Shown one piece after another: positions 61,089 to 64,000 of a stretch of DNA of 64,000 nucleotides; position 1 is the stretch's first letter, and the number at the start of each line of letters is the position of its first letter. The position numbers were made by a program, and so were the translations under genes. Origin of the DNA: Tieghemostelium lacteum (taxonomy: Eukaryota; Evosea; Eumycetozoa; Dictyosteliales; Raperosteliaceae); contig LODT01000028.1 in NCBI GenBank assembly GCA_001606155.1, forward strand, positions 1,464,735 to 1,528,734. Reading direction: 5' to 3'. The notes below the pieces were generated by a model. It searched no databases, was not told the origin of the DNA, and saw nothing but the letters and a program-made list of their open reading frames with translations.

Positions 61089-61967
61089 ATGTCAACAAAA
61101 GAGCTACAAAAACAAATTGTGATATTGAATAGAGAAAATATTGAATTGAAATCTCAAATTGAAATATTAACTCAAAAGAATACTAAGTTAGAAAAAGAAA
61201 TAAAGACAAGTGATAATCTCATACAACGTCATTCAGCTGATATATTATATCTTCGAGCAATAATAGGAATCCAACAAAAAGATTATAATGATTTACAAAA
61301 AGATTTTAATAATTTACAAAAAGATTTTAATAATTTACAAAAAGAATATAAAGATTTACAAAAAGTGTGTAATGCTCTCAGAGTAGAGAATACTGATCTA
61401 AAAAAACAATTATTCCAACTAAAAACACATATGGCTGATTTTAAAGCTGAAGCATTGTTAAGAGAAGAAGAGGCAAATCAAAAAATTAATGATCTAAAAA
61501 AGGAGATGACTTTCCTCAAAAAATCAAAAAAAAATTACTCAAAAATAGCATACAATAAAGTTCAAGATGAAAATCAAGAAGGAAAAAAACTTATTGTATT
61601 TGCATGTTCATCAGCTATAGCAAATTATTATCTCCAATATATTCTGCTTCCTAGTATAAAGAAAACACTCATCCCCACCCCACCTAAATATGCCACCAAT
61701 TGGATTAGATTTAGAGCGGAGTTTGATAAGTCCGAATCATTTAAAAAACACTCTAAGGAACAATTTGGGGTTGATCTTGACAAACTGAGAAAACTTAAAA
61801 ATGATCGTAATGATGAAGTGAATGATGGTGAAGATTTGGCAACCTTTAGAGAAGCTTTGAAAATAGTACAGGAATTTAAAAATGTATTACCCACCCATTT
61901 AAATATCATTAATACAATGGTAATACAAATCCAAAGAGATTTAGAACAACCCCCCTATGAATCATAG
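61089..61967 (+). CDS. orphan coiled-coil protein, 292 aa
   Basis: Single exon ending in TAG. Residues 1-150 form a near-continuous coiled coil with heptads (LQKQIVILNRENIELKSQIE). It includes a short tandem repeat of DFNNLQK units near residues 69-92, encoded by almost identical 21-base units at about 61301-61345. Residues 160-292 are a small globular region with a hydrophobic stretch (CSSAIANYYLQYILLPSI) and helical charged sequence (FRAEFDKSESFKKHSKEQFG). There is no signal peptide. I do not recognise the C-terminal part. It stands alone, about 1 kb from the codanin gene and 800 bases from the F-box gene. Confidence 0.7.
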   Translation: MSTKELQKQIVILNRENIELKSQIEILTQKNTKLEKEIKTSDNLIQRHSADILYLRAIIGIQQKDYNDLQKDFNNLQKDFNNLQKEYKDLQKVCNALRVENTDLKKQLFQLKTHMADFKAEALLREEEANQKINDLKKEMTFLKKSKKNYSKIAYNKVQDENQEGKKLIVFACSSAIANYYLQYILLPSIKKTLIPTPPKYATNWIRFRAEFDKSESFKKHSKEQFGVDLDKLRKLKNDRNDEVNDGEDLATFREALKIVQEFKNVLPTHLNIINTMVIQIQRDLEQPPYES

Positions 61968-62761
61968 AATAATAAATTTTCAATTTCAATTTCTCTTTTA
62001 TAAGATTGTTATTGTATTTTATTGTGTCTCTCTTTTCAATGCTTATATCTGGTAGATATTTATGAAATCTATAGATTTCTTTGGTCTATTTTTATATACT
62101 TTAAAATAAAATATAATATAATATAATAAAATCTTAGTGATTATTTTTTAGTTTTTTTTAGGGAGCTGTATTTGTATAAAATACTCCTTGACACTCTGTA
62201 TCATTAAGAAATTATAAAATTCCTTTTAAAAATAAATTATTATCATACTGGTATTGGTGTTTTAGTGACTATATGATAATTATTTTGATTCAAATAAAAT
62301 ATTAAAATACTCTTTTTTTCATCAATTTTTGAACTTTTACAAATCTATAATTCATGATCGTTTATCATTAATCGATATTGATCCTAGTTTCTCCTTTTAT
62401 AATTGATTAATGAGTAAATGAGTTTTTGAGGAAAACTAAAAATTTGGCCTTAACCTATGTGATCTATTCCCACCTTTTATGATACAAGCAATCGACATTT
62501 AATTGATTCTTTGTAGATTTCCAAAACTTTTAAAGATTTTACACTAAATCTATTCTTTGCATTTTCTCATAAATTTATTATCTTTTATACAAAAAAAGAA
62601 AAATTTCATTATTTTAAACATACAACAGCAATAATACTAGAAATAATATTATTTGAACATTGATAATTTAAACTTATACTTTCAATGGTTTATAAAAAGT
62701 TAATATTTAGATATAAATTTAGTAATAATAGTTATTAATAGAAATTTGATAATTTAAAATA
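61968..62761. other. spacer upstream of F-box/ARP gene
   Basis: 794 A/T-rich bases holding the promoter of the next gene. It includes the second copy of the 25-base phrase (62049-62073) and short inverted phrases (ATGATCGTTTATCATTAATCG near 62353-62373). No coding frame is supported. Confidence 0.4.
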
Positions 62762-64000
62762 ATGGAAAAGAATTTACCTCTGACTGTATTGAATCAAATA
62801 TTTTATTATTCTGATTATAGTTTAAAGTCAATATCATCCATTGCATGTGTGAACAAGTACTACAGTGAAGTGTGTCAGAATAATATAATATTCAAGAGAG
62901 TTTATATCAGAAGATATGGAGAAAGAGCTTTTGAAATGGAAAAGAAATCCAGACTTAATATCAAAATGGTTCAGAAAAAGAGAAAAGATTTCTGTAGATA
63001 TCCACCAGTAGATGAAGATTTCAAACAGTGGTATACCACTGTTAAATCCATTGAAGCATTTCATGAAATTGGGTTTTTTTATGTCGATATAGGAAGTGAA
63101 GTTGTAAAATATTTTGTCACTAAAAGACAAGGTTTAGTACATCCTAAACTCGTGCCCACTGCAACTTCAGTAGAGTCTCTAACACTCTATCACCGATTCC
63201 AAGTGGATAAACTCATTGAAGCTCTTTACTCTTTTTTTGTGTATCCTAAAATATCAATTGATTCTCCAATGGCAATAGCAGTTTCTCCAACCTATTTTGA
63301 AGGTAAACTTCGAGATAAGTTAGAAACTCTAAAGAAAAAGCTTCCAGGTAAATTTGTTCATTTTAAGAACTCTGGATTGATTGCTTTACAACTCCATAGT
63401 TTGACATCAGGTATTGTAGTTATGGTTGGTATGAGTAGTACTCTCATTGTACCCTTTATCAATGGAGTTCAACTTAAATACCTCGAATACGACATGTGTG
63501 GTGCAATTATTAGAAGAGTTGCACACTTGGGCAGAGAACCAACTGACCACGTCCTTCCAGAATCTCACCCACAAAACCCTATTAACTGGTACCGCAGTCA
63601 AAAAGTCATTGAAAACTATGAACTAAGAAAGATTCATGACCCATCTTTGAACGATAACCACGAGTATCTTGCTGAATCTTATTTTGATCCACACAGTATG
63701 AGAAAAGAATTGTCAGTAGTCTACAGTGGTTACAATAAAGAAACCAAAGGAAAAGTTAATTTGGGTTTAGTTGAAAAGGTTGTTGAATGTCTTGACTTAA
63801 ATAGAAATAACCCTAAAGCTTCACTACTACAAAATATAGTTCTCACTGGTGGTATTACTGCAATTGAAGGTTTTCAAAATAGATTTCAAAATGCCATAAC
63901 ACAACTAAGACCCTCAGTTAAAGTCCATTACACTGATACACCAATCTTTGATGTAATTAATGGACTTTATCTTGACAGTTGTCAAACTGAATCGCTACAT
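62762..64000 (+). CDS. F-box and actin-related protein fusion (3' end beyond window)
   Basis: Open from ATG 62762 to the window edge (413 residues, no stop seen). Residues 4-60 form an F-box (LPLTVLNQIFYYSDYSLKSI ... CVNKYYSEV ... FKRVYIRRYG). From about 105 the chain is actin-like. FFYVDIGSEVVKYF matches the phosphate-1 loop, SGIVVMVGMSSTLIVPFING the phosphate-2 loop, SQKVIENYELRKIHDPSL the region after subdomain 4, and NIVLTGGITAIEGFQNRFQN the adenosine motif; TPIFDVINGLYL matches the last actin strand region. The phosphate-2 loop lacks the Asp of actin (MDSGDG becomes VMVGMS), so ATP hydrolysis is doubtful. Plant ARP8 is known to join an F-box to an actin-like fold; this may be its amoebal counterpart. 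A likely role is an SCF adaptor. Confidence 0.85.
   Translation, partial: MEKNLPLTVLNQIFYYSDYSLKSISSIACVNKYYSEVCQNNIIFKRVYIRRYGERAFEMEKKSRLNIKMVQKKRKDFCRYPPVDEDFKQWYTTVKSIEAFHEIGFFYVDIGSEVVKYFVTKRQGLVHPKLVPTATSVESLTLYHRFQVDKLIEALYSFFVYPKISIDSPMAIAVSPTYFEGKLRDKLETLKKKLPGKFVHFKNSGLIALQLHSLTSGIVVMVGMSSTLIVPFINGVQLKYLEYDMCGAIIRRVAHLGREPTDHVLPESHPQNPINWYRSQKVIENYELRKIHDPSLNDNHEYLAESYFDPHSMRKELSVVYSGYNKETKGKVNLGLVEKVVECLDLNRNNPKASLLQNIVLTGGITAIEGFQNRFQNAITQLRPSVKVHYTDTPIFDVINGLYLDSCQTESLH

Overview
The window looks like nuclear DNA of a dictyostelid social amoeba. It is AT-rich, with long A/T runs between genes. Introns are short, AT-rich GT-AG introns, mostly with GTATGT or GTAAGT donors. Many proteins carry Asn, Gln or Ser homopolymers. 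Several gene families are ones I know from Dictyostelium: TIG-repeat Tgr cell-recognition proteins, a ComC-like EGF protein, FOLN cysteine-rich spore-coat-like proteins, and a PB1/MAP3K/F-box/WD40 MEKK-alpha. I cannot name the species. TAA, TAG and TGA stops are all used, so TAA is less dominant than I would expect in D. discoideum. Spliced gene models were built by hand from reading frame, GT-AG sites and alignment to remembered family sequences. Every spliced total is a multiple of three.

Layout. 1-7 kb: 3' part of an Asn-rich gene, an HRD1/SYVN1 ER ubiquitin ligase (minus), an MFS transporter, and a newly modelled 56-residue gene. 7-23 kb: a block of surface or secreted genes. It holds two tandem Tgr-like TIG proteins of identical modelled length (858 aa), a new four-exon 125-residue gene, a FOLN cysteine-rich secreted protein, a proline iminopeptidase and a ComC-like 1390-aa membrane protein. 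23-34 kb: a MEF2-type MADS-box factor, a 2.8-kb gene-free stretch, TELO2, a CaMK-type kinase and enolase. 34-46 kb: a 14-TM MFS (DHA2) transporter, MEKK-alpha (mkkA) and a 978-aa FOLN-type secreted protein with PW(T/S)xIG repeats. 45-50 kb: a membrane DUF218-methyltransferase fusion, a MAPEG protein and an SPRY-like protein. 50-61 kb: a TIG-ankyrin factor preceded by a G-quadruplex-type tract, RNA polymerase III subunit RPC6, signal peptidase subunit SPC3 and a codanin-1 homologue. 61-64 kb: an orphan coiled-coil protein and an F-box/actin-related fusion that runs off the window.

How the genes fit together. The 7-23 kb block and the 42-kb FOLN gene look like a multicellular-development toolkit: cell-cell recognition, extracellular matrix and spore coat. 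Their upstream regions share GT/CA-rich boxes of the kind bound by the G-box binding factor GBF in D. discoideum. The rest is mostly housekeeping: ER protein handling (HRD1, SPC3), TTT complex (TELO2), Pol III, glycolysis and transport. I found no tRNA, rRNA, CRISPR array, transposon, retroelement or virus-like element. The points most worth following are the F-box/ARP fusion, the DUF218-methyltransferase fusion, the amoebal codanin-1, the matched Tgr pair and two small spliced genes.
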